From NCBI GenBank assembly GCA_900765465.1, contig CAAFRM010000194.1, positions 1-15,038 of the forward strand: a stretch of 15,038 bases of DNA, written 5' to 3'. The notes under the pieces were generated by a model. That model did not search any database, was not told the DNA's origin, and saw nothing but the letters and a program-made list of their open reading frames with translations. Shown here in pieces: positions 1 to 6,509 of this stretch. A program made the translations under genes and the position numbers. Every line of letters begins with the position of its first letter. Positions within the stretch are counted from its first letter, which is position 1. Source of the stretch: an uncultured Prevotella sp. GTDB lineage: Bacteria; Bacteroidota; Bacteroidia; Bacteroidales; Bacteroidaceae.

Positions 1-41
1 TAAGGAATTACGCAGCTCTGCCGCTCGGGAGTGGCAATCAT
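1..41 (-). CDS. Possible 5' end of a leftward gene (13 codons visible)
   Basis: On the minus strand an ATG at 41-39 opens 13 codons (MIATPERQSCVIP) that run off the left edge without a stop. It lies about 28 nt downstream of a good leftward promoter (-7 box at 76-69), a normal leader length for this phylum. The stretch is far too short to recognise a family, and it could equally be untranslated leader of a gene or RNA lying outside the window. The call rests only on position and an open frame. Confidence 0.2.
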   Translation of the reverse strand, partial: MIATPERQSCVIP

Positions 42-68
42 CACCGCGCTCTTTCTCGATTTCGGGTG

Positions 69-99
69 CAAAGGTACGGAGTTTTAAAAAATCTTGCAA
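69..99 (-). promoter_or_regulatory. Leftward Bacteroidetes-type promoter
   Basis: Read on the minus strand, the sequence has TACCTTTG (76-69), matching the TAnnTTTG -7 box, and TTG (99-97) 20 nt upstream as the -33 box. It fires out of the window to the left and is divergent from the promoter of the regulator starting at 239. The motif is the known primary sigma factor signature of this phylum; activity is inferred. Confidence 0.6.
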
Positions 100-140
100 T
101 ACCTAAATTTCGGTAAACTTCGGCATCCCCATTTCTAGGT

Positions 141-172
141 ATTGCGGGTTTCGAAACTTTTTTGTATATTTG
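141..172 (+). promoter_or_regulatory. Promoter of the hemerythrin-LuxR regulator
   Basis: ATTG (141-144), 20 nt, then TATATTTG (165-172) fits the Bacteroidetes -33/-7 consensus. Transcription would begin near 178-180 and give a leader of about 60 nt before the ATG at 239, enough to include the small upstream ORF at 189-242. Confidence 0.7.
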
Positions 173-188
173 CAACCGAAATAAAAAC

Positions 189-242
189 ATGATGAATGTT
201 CTTGATACAAGGATGTTTGCATTTAAGGATAGAACAAGATGA
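189..242 (+). CDS. Possible 17-codon leader peptide overlapping the regulator start
   Basis: ATG at 189 begins a 17-codon frame (MMNVLDTRMFAFKDRTR) whose TGA stop (240-242) overlaps the ATG (239-241) of the downstream regulator in an ATGA arrangement, the usual geometry of translational coupling. It lies wholly between the predicted transcription start and the regulator. No RNA structure or regulatory codon run is obvious. It may be a real leader peptide coupling translation to the regulator, or chance in a short leader; the exact 4-nt overlap is the main argument for it. Confidence 0.35.
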   Translation: MMNVLDTRMFAFKDRTR

Positions 243-1195
243 AAAATCAGAAGATGTATGAGGCTGAAGACAAGATGATCAGCATCATTAGAGACAATTA
301 CAATATCTTGCAGAGCCTGGGTAGCTTCGGCATCAACCTGGGATTCGGCGACAAGACGGTAAGGGAAGTCTGCGATGAGCAGAATGTGGATACCTACACC
401 TTCCTTGCCGTGGTAAACTTTACGATAAATGGTTACAAGGAGTACGACAATGCCGACCGATTGTCGTTGCCGACCCTATTGCATTATCTCAAGGCATCGC
501 ATGCCTACTACATAGATTTCCAGTTACCTTTTATCCGTAAGGAGCTTGTGGATGCCCTTGATGAAACGGATAATCTGGCGCGACTGATTCTGAAACTCTA
601 TGATGATTATGCCCACAGCATCACCAACCACATGAAGTATGAGGAGAAGATGGTTTTTCCTTATGTTCAGGCACTTATAGATGGTAATGCCAATACCAAC
701 TTTGATATCGAAACCTTCTCGAAGCATCATATGCAGGTGGATATGAAACTGAAAGAGCTGAAGAGCATCATCATCAAGTATCTGCCTTCGGATGGACTGC
801 ACAACAACCAGCTCAGTGCCACCCTCTATGACATCTACAACAACGAGGAGTGGCTTACGCATCACTCTGAGGTGGAGGAAGAAATCTTTATTCCTGCCGT
901 GAGAAATGCCGAGCGGAAACTGAAGCAGAATGATGTGAGTGCCAAGATTTCGAGCATGATCAATCAGACTCCGAACAGCGATGAGCAGTTGAGCGATCGA
1001 GAGAAGGATGTAATCATTGCGCTGGTTCAGGGTATGTCGAACAAGGAGATAGCTGACCATCTCTTTATCTCCGTGAACACGGTGATTACCCATCGCCGAA
1101 ACATCGCCCGAAAGCTTCAGATTCATTCTCCTGCGGGCCTGACGATTTATGCCATCGTAAACGATCTGGTTGATATTTCTACGGTGAAACTCTAG
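239..1195 (+). CDS. Hemerythrin/RIC-like di-iron domain fused to LuxR-type helix-turn-helix regulator
   Basis: This is a probable cytoplasmic transcription factor of 318 residues. Residues 20-65 resemble the N-terminal ScdA/RIC (DUF542) domain, but the usual Cys-Cys pair is replaced by Asn-Leu-Gly-Phe (GINLGFGD, 31-38). Residues 80-225 form a four-helix hemerythrin-like domain with candidate iron ligands in the spacing of YtfE/RIC proteins: H88, H131 with E135, H163 or H164, and H209 with E213. Residues 250-312 are a LuxR/GerE HTH (LSDRE...NKEIADHLFIS...THRRNI). The architecture suggests that oxygen, nitric oxide or redox state at a di-iron centre controls DNA binding; this is inference from the domains. 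The ATG at 239 is chosen because it follows a promoter and overlaps an upstream small ORF. The neighbouring convergent LuxR gene has a closely related HTH. Targets are unknown. Confidence 0.8.
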   Translation: MKNQKMYEAEDKMISIIRDNYNILQSLGSFGINLGFGDKTVREVCDEQNVDTYTFLAVVNFTINGYKEYDNADRLSLPTLLHYLKASHAYYIDFQLPFIRKELVDALDETDNLARLILKLYDDYAHSITNHMKYEEKMVFPYVQALIDGNANTNFDIETFSKHHMQVDMKLKELKSIIIKYLPSDGLHNNQLSATLYDIYNNEEWLTHHSEVEEEIFIPAVRNAERKLKQNDVSAKISSMINQTPNSDEQLSDREKDVIIALVQGMSNKEIADHLFISVNTVITHRRNIARKLQIHSPAGLTIYAIVNDLVDISTVKL

Positions 1196-1238
1196 TTTTG
1201 CTTAGAAAAAATGACCTTTGAAATGTTATTTTTTATAA

Positions 1239-1283
1239 AATGATAGTGCCTTCCCTGCTGCTTGTGGGGAAGGCACTATCATT
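1239..1283. terminator. Bidirectional hairpin terminator between convergent regulators
   Basis: A perfect 17-bp inverted repeat (arms 1239-1255 and 1267-1283, 11-nt loop) with a GC-rich core (GTGCCTTCCC/GGGAAGGCAC) sits between two converging genes. The left flank gives U-rich tails for leftward transcripts (TTTTATAAAA on the minus strand); the rightward tail is weaker (ATATGTA). It can serve both genes. Confidence 0.8.
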
Positions 1284-1337
1284 ATATGTAGGTATGTGAA
1301 AGGGTGGCATCATCATTTTGGGGGATGCCCCTAAGCG

Positions 1338-1973
1338 TTAAATCTTGTTTATATCCACATAACCGTGCATCACGGCATAGATGGTAAGCGAAGAAACGCT
1401 CTTGATACCCAGTTTTTCCTGGATATTCTTGCGGTGGGTAATCACGGTGGTGGTACTGATGAAGAGCTTTTCAGCTATCTCCTTGTTGATTTTGCCTTGT
1501 GCCACCAGCGAGAGTACCTCGATTTCCCTGTCTGAAAGGGCTTTCTCCCTGGACTCTGAGGAATCCATCGGCGGGATATATTCGCCGTGGGGATGTCCCG
1601 AACGCTGCAGACGGATCAACTGTCGGATGAGCTTTGATTCCGGTACGTTGACGCAGATGCAGTGGAATCCCTGCAGCTGCGAGTTGAGGTCGTTGCAGGG
1701 GGTAAGCACGATGGTATGGGGGCGATGCGCCTCTTCGATGAAGAAGTTGCGGTGAGCCAGAAGAATCTGCATCGACACGAAATAGTGCATGAAGCGTTCG
1801 GGCGCATTCGACTCAAATTCACCGAATGTACCGAAGATGCTGATCTTTACCATCGGAACGGCACTCTCCAGCAGTCCCTTGAGCCCCAAGGCTGCCAGCG
1901 TATTGTTATCTACAATGGCGAGTTCGGGCATCGCCTTGCCTGCCATTGCTTTCTTCATTTCTTCGTTCATCAT
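1338..1973 (-). CDS. LuxR-family regulator with receiver-like (pseudo-receiver) domain
   Basis: This 211-residue regulator has an N-terminal alpha/beta segment (residues 16-125) resembling a response-regulator receiver. One acidic residue of the usual pocket remains (D22 in AIVDNN), but the region where the phospho-acceptor Asp should lie (about 62-75, FMHYFVSMQILLAH) has none. Residues 146-206 are a LuxR HTH (ALSDREIEVLSLVAQG...HRKNI), identical at 37 of 63 aligned positions to the HTH of the convergent hemerythrin-LuxR protein. Phosphorylation-independent control is therefore likely. The start is the first of two adjacent ATGs (1973); a Met at residue 6 is an alternative. The gene begins 26 nt after the PLD-like gene ends, on the same strand, and may be read from the kds transcript. 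No separate promoter was seen, though one could lie within the PLD coding sequence. Confidence 0.75.
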   Translation of the reverse strand: MMNEEMKKAMAGKAMPELAIVDNNTLAALGLKGLLESAVPMVKISIFGTFGEFESNAPERFMHYFVSMQILLAHRNFFIEEAHRPHTIVLTPCNDLNSQLQGFHCICVNVPESKLIRQLIRLQRSGHPHGEYIPPMDSSESREKALSDREIEVLSLVAQGKINKEIAEKLFISTTTVITHRKNIQEKLGIKSVSSLTIYAVMHGYVDINKI

Positions 1974-1999
1974 ATTTCTCTGATATATCTGTTATCTGT

Positions 2000-3265
2000 T
2001 TACAGGAATGGGGTGAGGAACTTTGCCGCAAACCATCCCTTGAATCTTTGCCATCCGGTGCGCCACTCTCGCCAGTTCTGCTCGTTGAGCAGGAAACTGT
2101 CTTTCTTCTCCCTGTCGAAGAGACGGTCGAGCTGGTGAGTAGTGCATGAATCCACAATCACGGCATTCTCTTCGTAATCCCATCGCAGGCTTCGGGCATT
2201 GAGGTTGGCGCTGCCTACGGTACAGAACTTGCCATCTACCATGATAATCTTGGTATGATGGAAGCCCGGCGTGTACATCCATACATGGCAGCCAGCCTTC
2301 ATCAGCTTGTGGGCATTATAGAATCCGCAATCGGGAGTGAGCGGGATATCGCTCCTGGTGGAGAGCATGATCTCTACCTTGACGCCTCTTTTCACCGCCC
2401 GCTTCAATGCCTTCTTGAGCTTGGGACTCAGAGTGAAGTAGGGACTGATGAGCTTGATGCTGTCCTGGGCATCGTTGATGGCATTCACATAGAAGTAGCG
2501 GATGATATCCTTCGTGATATGCGGCTCACGGTTGATGATGCCCACCGTCTTGTGATAAGCCGTGGCGGTGGTATCGGGTTTGAGATTCTCTACCAGGTAG
2601 TCTTGCTTCTCCTTGCGGTAATACTCCTCGCCGTCGATATGTTGTCCGCTTACCTTGTTCCACATCTTGAGGAAGATCTTCTGCAGGGTATTCACTTCGC
2701 TGCCGTCGATGCGACAGTGCATATCGTGCCATTCGCCTACCACCTTCGTACCTTTTATATAATAGTCGGCAACGTTCATACCGCCGGTATAGGCTATCTG
2801 TCCGTCGATGACTACGATCTTGCGGTGGTCGCGGTTGAAAACGGCATGCACCCATGGGAACTTCAGGGGCTTGTATTCGAAGATTTCGATACCGTTGGCA
2901 CGGATTTCCTTGAGATGCCGTTTTCGCAGCGGCTTGTTGTTGGATGAGTTTCCGAAGCCATCGTAGAGGGCTCTTACCTTGACACCCTGCTTCACCTTCT
3001 CGGCAAGGAGGTCGAAGAGAAGGGAGGCAATGCTGTCGTTGCGGAAGTTGAAGTATTCCAGATGCACACTGTGCTTAGCCTGACGGATTGCCTGAAACAT
3101 ATCATCGAATTTCTCCTGTCCGCTCATCAGGAGCGTGACGGAGTTGTCGTGGGAAAAGCTGACCCCCTTTCCACGAAGCTGGTTGACTATCAATGAATCG
3201 CTGGTCTGTGCGCTGCACAGCGAACTAGCCAGCCATAAAGTAGCTATTAATAAATAATATCTCAT
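2000..3265 (-). CDS. Secreted phospholipase D-family protein, cardiolipin synthase-like
   Basis: A 421-residue PLD-superfamily protein with two complete HxK(x4)D motifs: H147/K149/D154 (HRKIVVID, followed by GGMN) and H337/K339/D344 (HTKIIMVD, followed by GSANLN). Family members join two phosphatidylglycerol molecules into cardiolipin or hydrolyse phosphodiesters. The first 20 residues (MRYYLLIATLWLASSLCSA|Q) look like a cleavable signal peptide, not the paired N-terminal membrane helices of classical bacterial cardiolipin synthases, so the enzyme probably acts on the periplasmic face. The frame extends 21 codons further upstream, but the ATG at 3265 is preferred because it begins exactly at the signal peptide. 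It lies 50 nt after kdsD on the same strand, suggesting an envelope-lipid operon. The exact substrate is not provable from sequence; a nuclease-type PLD is possible but less likely. Confidence 0.8.
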   Translation of the reverse strand: MRYYLLIATLWLASSLCSAQTSDSLIVNQLRGKGVSFSHDNSVTLLMSGQEKFDDMFQAIRQAKHSVHLEYFNFRNDSIASLLFDLLAEKVKQGVKVRALYDGFGNSSNNKPLRKRHLKEIRANGIEIFEYKPLKFPWVHAVFNRDHRKIVVIDGQIAYTGGMNVADYYIKGTKVVGEWHDMHCRIDGSEVNTLQKIFLKMWNKVSGQHIDGEEYYRKEKQDYLVENLKPDTTATAYHKTVGIINREPHITKDIIRYFYVNAINDAQDSIKLISPYFTLSPKLKKALKRAVKRGVKVEIMLSTRSDIPLTPDCGFYNAHKLMKAGCHVWMYTPGFHHTKIIMVDGKFCTVGSANLNARSLRWDYEENAVIVDSCTTHQLDRLFDREKKDSFLLNEQNWREWRTGWQRFKGWFAAKFLTPFL

Positions 3266-3276
3266 CTTATCTATAA

Positions 3277-3307
3277 CCGTGTAATCTATAAATCCGTGTA
3301 ATCCGTG
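3277..3307. repeat. Dispersed repeat copy 1 (CRCGGATTACRCGG family)
   Basis: CCGTGTAATC occurs twice (3277-3286 and 3294-3303), the second copy followed directly by CGTG. On the minus strand this reads CACGGATTACACGG, matching CGCGGATTACGCGG at 12982-12995 except at two A/G positions. It occupies the kdsD-PLD intergenic gap. Confidence 0.6.
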
Positions 3308-3315
3308 CCTGAATC

Positions 3316-4275
3316 TTAAACCATGCATGCATAGTGATCTACGATGCCTTTCAAATGATTATCCTTATCTACTACTAGTACCGTATGTACCTTGTATTTG
3401 TGCATGATGCGCTGAATCTCCGAAATCTTGGTCTTCGGAGTCACCATCTTCGGAGTGGTGGTCATGATGTCGCTCACGGTCTTGTTGAAGAATTCAGCCT
3501 GCCACTTCTCCATGGCACGGCGGATATCTCCATCTGTAATCAGACCGATGACACGCTGGTCTTCATCGAGCGAGATTCCCAGTCCGAGCTTACCCTTGCT
3601 CACATGGATGATGGCCTCGCCCAGATGCATCTCCTTAGGGATGATAGGCATGTCTTCGCTGCGCATCACGTCTTCGGCGGTGGTGAGGAGACGCTTGCCC
3701 AATTCGCCGCCCGGATGGAACTGGGCAAAGTCGCGTGGCTTGAAGTGGCGCACCTGCATCAGGGCTATTGCCAGGGCATCGCCCATGGCGAGGGCTGCAG
3801 TGGTACTGCTGGTAGGAGCAAGGTTGAGCGGACAAGCCTCCTTTTTCACCTTGACGGTGATGTGATGGTTGGAGTATTTTGCCAGCAGTGAATTCGGATT
3901 GCCCGTTATGGAGATGATAGGCACGTTCATGTGGAGCACCATCGGGATGAAGCGGAGCAGCTCGTCGGTCTGACCACTGTTGCTCAGTGCCAGCACCACG
4001 TCCTTGTCGGTCATCACACCGAGGTCGCCGTGATATACGTCCAGCGGGTTGATATAGAATGCCGGTGTACCTGTAGAGGCGAGGGTTGCTGCAATCTTGG
4101 CACCCACGTGTCCGCTCTTGCCCACACCCGTAACGATGATCTTGCCCTGGCAATGATACATCATATCTACGGCTTTCTCAAAATTATCGTCCAATAAGGC
4201 GATCTGGTCGAGGATGGCCTGTGCCTCGTCTCTCAGAGCCTGTTCACCATAACTTCTTATTGTCTTGTCGTCCAT
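3316..4275 (-). CDS. kdsD: Arabinose-5-phosphate isomerase (KdsD/KpsF family)
   Basis: KdsD interconverts D-ribulose 5-phosphate and D-arabinose 5-phosphate, the first committed step toward Kdo of lipopolysaccharide, in the cytoplasm. The 319-residue protein has an N-terminal SIS domain (about 30-175) and two C-terminal CBS modules (about 200-260 and 265-319). Residues matching catalytic positions of the E. coli enzyme are present: K53 (GVGKSGH), H82 (YHGDLG), E105 (SGQTDE) and H187 (FHPGG). The phosphosugar-binding stretch APTSSTTA (153-160) is intact. It lies downstream of kdsA on the same strand, which supplies the next pathway step. The 52-nt gap between them carries a heptanucleotide array ending 5 nt before this ATG. 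The C-terminus (GIVDHYACMV) differs from E. coli KdsD, but the frame shows no sign of damage. Confidence 0.93.
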   Translation of the reverse strand: MDDKTIRSYGEQALRDEAQAILDQIALLDDNFEKAVDMMYHCQGKIIVTGVGKSGHVGAKIAATLASTGTPAFYINPLDVYHGDLGVMTDKDVVLALSNSGQTDELLRFIPMVLHMNVPIISITGNPNSLLAKYSNHHITVKVKKEACPLNLAPTSSTTAALAMGDALAIALMQVRHFKPRDFAQFHPGGELGKRLLTTAEDVMRSEDMPIIPKEMHLGEAIIHVSKGKLGLGISLDEDQRVIGLITDGDIRRAMEKWQAEFFNKTVSDIMTTTPKMVTPKTKISEIQRIMHKYKVHTVLVVDKDNHLKGIVDHYACMV

Positions 4276-4280
4276 GATTT

Positions 4281-4313
4281 ACTTTGAACTTTGAATTTTT
4301 AACATTGAACTTT
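4281..4313 (-). repeat. Heptanucleotide array upstream of kdsD
   Basis: On the minus strand five consecutive 7-mers read AAAGTTC, AATGTTA, AAAATTC, AAAGTTC, AAAGT (33 nt, 4.7 units). The array ends 5 nt before the kdsD ATG and is preceded by CTAATCAT. The same layout occurs at 9044-9076, 10341-10373 and 13816-13841. Confidence 0.85.
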
Positions 4314-4327
4314 ATGATTAGATTCTC

Positions 4328-5077
4328 TTACAGGAGTTCCTGGATGAGAGATTCTAACTTGGCTAATTCCAGCATGTTGGCAGCATCGCTCTTGCCCTGG
4401 TCTGGGTCGGGATGCACCTCGAAGAAGTAGCCTGTGGCACCGAATGCCTTGGCAGCCTTTGCCATGGCTGGTACAAACTTGCGGTCGCCCACGGTCTTGC
4501 CATCGCCTGCACTTGGCCGCTGTACGCTGTGGGTGCAATCCATAATGACATTAGGTACAATCTCCTTCATATCCGGAATGTTGCGGAAATCTACCACGAG
4601 ATTGTTGTAGCCGAAGCAGTTGCCACGCTCGGTGAGCCATACTTCGCTGGCTCCGCTATCCAAAGCCTTCTCAACAGGATACTTCATATCTCTTCCGCTC
4701 AGGAACTGAGCCTTTTTGATGTTGACAATCTTGCCGGTCTTGGCAGCCGATACGAGCAGGTCGGTCTGGCGGCAGAGGAAGGCTGGTATCTGGAGGATAT
4801 CGCATACCTTGCCCGCAGCTTCAGCCTGATAGCTCTCGTGGATATCGGTGGTGATGCGAAGTCCGTATTTCGACTTGATGTCGCTGAGCATCTGCAGACC
4901 TTTCTCCAGACCAGGACCACGGAAAGAGTGGATGCTGGTTCGGTTGGCCTTATCGAAGGATGCCTTGAATATGATGTTGGTTCCTAAGTCCTGGTTGATA
5001 CGAACGAGTTCCTGAGCTACTGTATCCAGTAGTTCCATCGACTCGATGACGCATGGTCCTGCAATGAATGTTGCCAT
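4328..5077 (-). CDS. kdsA: 3-deoxy-D-manno-octulosonate 8-phosphate synthase (KdsA), metal-dependent type
   Basis: KdsA condenses phosphoenolpyruvate with arabinose 5-phosphate to give Kdo 8-phosphate in the cytoplasm. The 249-residue product spans the whole TIM barrel: FIAGPCVIES (4-13), KASFDKANRTSIHSFRGPG, ITTDIHE, IQIPAFLCRQTDLL, LTERGNCFGYNNLVVD, DCTHSVQ, FFEVHPDPDQGKSDAA. Cys9 in GPC, with the conserved His, Glu and Asp of the later motifs, fits the metal-dependent class exemplified by Aquifex; the metal-independent E. coli type has Asn at the Cys position. The start at 5077 is chosen because it opens the conserved MATFIAGPC sequence; the frame extends 18 non-conserved codons upstream. 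It is the first gene of the leftward cluster and has a matching promoter at 5129-5159. Confidence 0.95.
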   Translation of the reverse strand: MATFIAGPCVIESMELLDTVAQELVRINQDLGTNIIFKASFDKANRTSIHSFRGPGLEKGLQMLSDIKSKYGLRITTDIHESYQAEAAGKVCDILQIPAFLCRQTDLLVSAAKTGKIVNIKKAQFLSGRDMKYPVEKALDSGASEVWLTERGNCFGYNNLVVDFRNIPDMKEIVPNVIMDCTHSVQRPSAGDGKTVGDRKFVPAMAKAAKAFGATGYFFEVHPDPDQGKSDAANMLELAKLESLIQELL

Positions 5078-5128
5078 AATTATAGTATTTATTGTTATTT
5101 CTTCCTTAATTATATCTCTATTTGCGTG

Positions 5129-5159
5129 CAAAGTTATTAATAAATCGTGAAAAACCCAA
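5129..5159 (-). promoter_or_regulatory. Promoter of the kdsA-kdsD cluster
   Basis: On the minus strand TTG (5159-5157), 20 nt, then TAACTTTG (5136-5129) matches the -33/-7 consensus. Transcription should begin about 5122, giving a leader of roughly 45 AT-rich nt before the kdsA ATG at 5077. It is divergent from the sugar kinase promoter within the same 195-nt gap. Confidence 0.75.
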
Positions 5160-5216
5160 GAATAATGTGCGTTTTTTAAGATTATCAGCTTGATGAAGTA
5201 TCTTTTTTTTCTTTTC

Positions 5217-5249
5217 TTTGCGATATTTCACCGAAAATCATTACATTTG
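5217..5249 (+). promoter_or_regulatory. Promoter of the BadF-type kinase gene
   Basis: TTTG (5217-5220), 21 nt, then TACATTTG (5242-5249) fits the Bacteroidetes consensus. It leaves a leader of about 17 nt before the ATG at 5273. This nearly leaderless arrangement argues against the GTG at 5252 as the start. Confidence 0.75.
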
Positions 5250-5272
5250 CAGTGCATTTAAAAAATACGACA

Positions 5273-6223
5273 ATGAACATACTCATAGCAGACAGTGGCA
5301 GCACCAAGACCGACTGGTCGTTGATAGACGGGCAAGGTCAAGTAGTGATGACTTGCAAGACGCAGGGCATCAATCCGATTCATATGCAGGATGCCGAAGT
5401 GCTTCAGATACTGAAGTCGGAACTCATCTTGCCGGAATCACCACAGGAAGTATATTTCTATGGCAGCGGTGTGACCGAGGCGATGAAGCCCCGGATGAAC
5501 TCTCTCTTGCAGCAGGCTTTTCCTGGAGCCAAGGTAGAGGCTGAGGGGGATATGATAGGAGCGGCAAGAGCGCTTTTCGGACATCAGCCGGGAATGGCAT
5601 GCATTTTGGGCACTGGTGCCAACAGTTGCCTCTATGATGGCACGAAGATTGTGATGAATACGCCGCCTCTGGGGTATATCCTGGGTGACGAAGGTAGCGG
5701 TGCCGTCTTGGGCAAGCTTTTCCTGAATGGTATCTTCAAGGGCAGTCTGCCTTCGGCTATCAAAAAGAGGTTTCTGGAGTGGTCGGGACTGGATTATCCC
5801 GGTATCATCAACAAGGTGTATCGTGAACCGTTGGCTAACCGTTTTCTGGCTTCCATCTGTCCTTTTATTTCTGAGCAGATAGCAGAGGGAGAGAAATATG
5901 AGAACGGCAGTGATAAACTGAATGAGGCGATGGCACTGTATCGGGTGGTATTGAGCAACTTCCATGCTTTTTACGAGAACAATCTCATACCTTATATCCA
6001 GTATGTAAAAGCCAGCCAGGAGGATATCTCGCAGTTGGAACCTGGCGTGAAAGCCTGGGATTCTTCTTTGGGAGAGGGGATTCCGATGATAGGGTTCGTG
6101 GGAAGCATCGCTCATTATTTTGAAGCTCCCCTGAGAAATGTAATGGAGGATGAGCATCATCTTCATATTGTCAAGATCATGCGTGCTCCGATGGAAGGTC
6201 TGATTGCCTTTCATGCGAAATAA
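5273..6223 (+). CDS. BadF/BadG/BcrA/BcrD-family sugar kinase, probable N-acetylglucosamine kinase-like
   Basis: A 316-residue ASKHA-fold protein. The phosphate-1 loop is DSGSTKTDW (7-15), a candidate catalytic Asp is D93 (EGDMIGAARA), the phosphate-2 loop is LGTGANSCLYDG (112-123), and GDEGSGAVLGK (138-148) follows. Compact members of this length in Bacteroidota resemble eukaryotic-type GlcNAc kinases and MurNAc/GlcNAc kinases of cell-wall recycling, while true BadF/BcrA members are activator ATPases of radical dehydratases that carry a [4Fe-4S] Cys pair. No such Cys motif is seen, so a cytoplasmic amino-sugar kinase is favoured. It is a single-gene unit with its own promoter and terminator. 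The ATG at 5273 is preferred over an in-frame GTG 21 nt upstream because the ASKHA core begins at once. Substrate is not determined. Confidence 0.75.
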   Translation: MNILIADSGSTKTDWSLIDGQGQVVMTCKTQGINPIHMQDAEVLQILKSELILPESPQEVYFYGSGVTEAMKPRMNSLLQQAFPGAKVEAEGDMIGAARALFGHQPGMACILGTGANSCLYDGTKIVMNTPPLGYILGDEGSGAVLGKLFLNGIFKGSLPSAIKKRFLEWSGLDYPGIINKVYREPLANRFLASICPFISEQIAEGEKYENGSDKLNEAMALYRVVLSNFHAFYENNLIPYIQYVKASQEDISQLEPGVKAWDSSLGEGIPMIGFVGSIAHYFEAPLRNVMEDEHHLHIVKIMRAPMEGLIAFHAK

Positions 6224-6232
6224 ATGATGAAG

Positions 6233-6270
6233 TACCGAGCCTCTTTTTTGAGAGACTCGGTATTTGTTTT
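6233..6270 (+). terminator. Intrinsic terminator after the sugar kinase gene
   Basis: A 12-bp stem (6233-6244 pairing with 6251-6262, one C-A mismatch, TTTTTG loop) is followed by TTTGTTTT (6263-6270). It begins 9 nt after the stop codon. The rest of the 286-nt gap up to 6510 holds only the mannan operon promoter and leader. Confidence 0.8.
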
Positions 6271-6395
6271 ACTTGTTGTTGAATTCGCGATGTCATATAC
6301 TTATTGCCTTATATTAAATATTGATTTTTTTTCGTTTTGCCGTGATAGTACGTTTATTAAGCAAAAAAGTACAAGGGTTATTCAGAAAATAGTGC

Positions 6396-6403
6396 TAACT
6401 TTG
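6396..6403 (+). promoter_or_regulatory. -7 box of the mannan operon promoter
   Basis: TAACTTTG matches TAnnTTTG exactly, but no convincing TTTG lies 19-22 nt upstream, unlike the other promoters here. A weak -33 is typical of activator-dependent promoters, which would suit a sugar-inducible operon. The leader is about 100 nt, with a 6-bp hairpin (AATCCT 6421-6426 / AGGATT 6433-6438) and a repeated AACGATAA (6446-6453 and 6486-6493). Confidence 0.6.
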
Positions 6404-6509
6404 CAACCGTAAAACTTAATAATCCTATTGAGAGGATTTTGGGTGAACGATAACAGTTACGAATAAGCAATAACTAACATTTATAAACGATAAAAACAAT
6501 TAAAACGAA

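Noticed and set aside
524..1126. 200-codon open frame on the minus strand opposite the hemerythrin-LuxR gene
   Set aside because: It is antisense to a gene with clear domain structure, has no promoter or homology signs, and reads as low-quality hydrophobic/His-rich sequence typical of antisense frames.
2255..2947. 230-codon plus-strand frame opposite the PLD-like gene
   Set aside because: Antisense shadow of a gene with two intact HKD motifs; no recognisable domain or start signals.
3316..3360. Possible frameshift at the 3' end of kdsD because its C-terminus differs from the E. coli enzyme
   Set aside because: The second CBS module is complete and the frame ends naturally after GIVDHYACMV; no other frame restores an E. 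coli-like tail.
5252..5272. GTG start seven codons upstream for the sugar kinase
   Set aside because: It lies only a few nt from the -7 box, at or before the expected transcription start; the ATG at 5273 begins directly at the conserved ASKHA strand.
6224..6412. 62-codon frame just after the sugar kinase stop
   Set aside because: It runs through the terminator hairpin and the mannan promoter and resembles no protein family.
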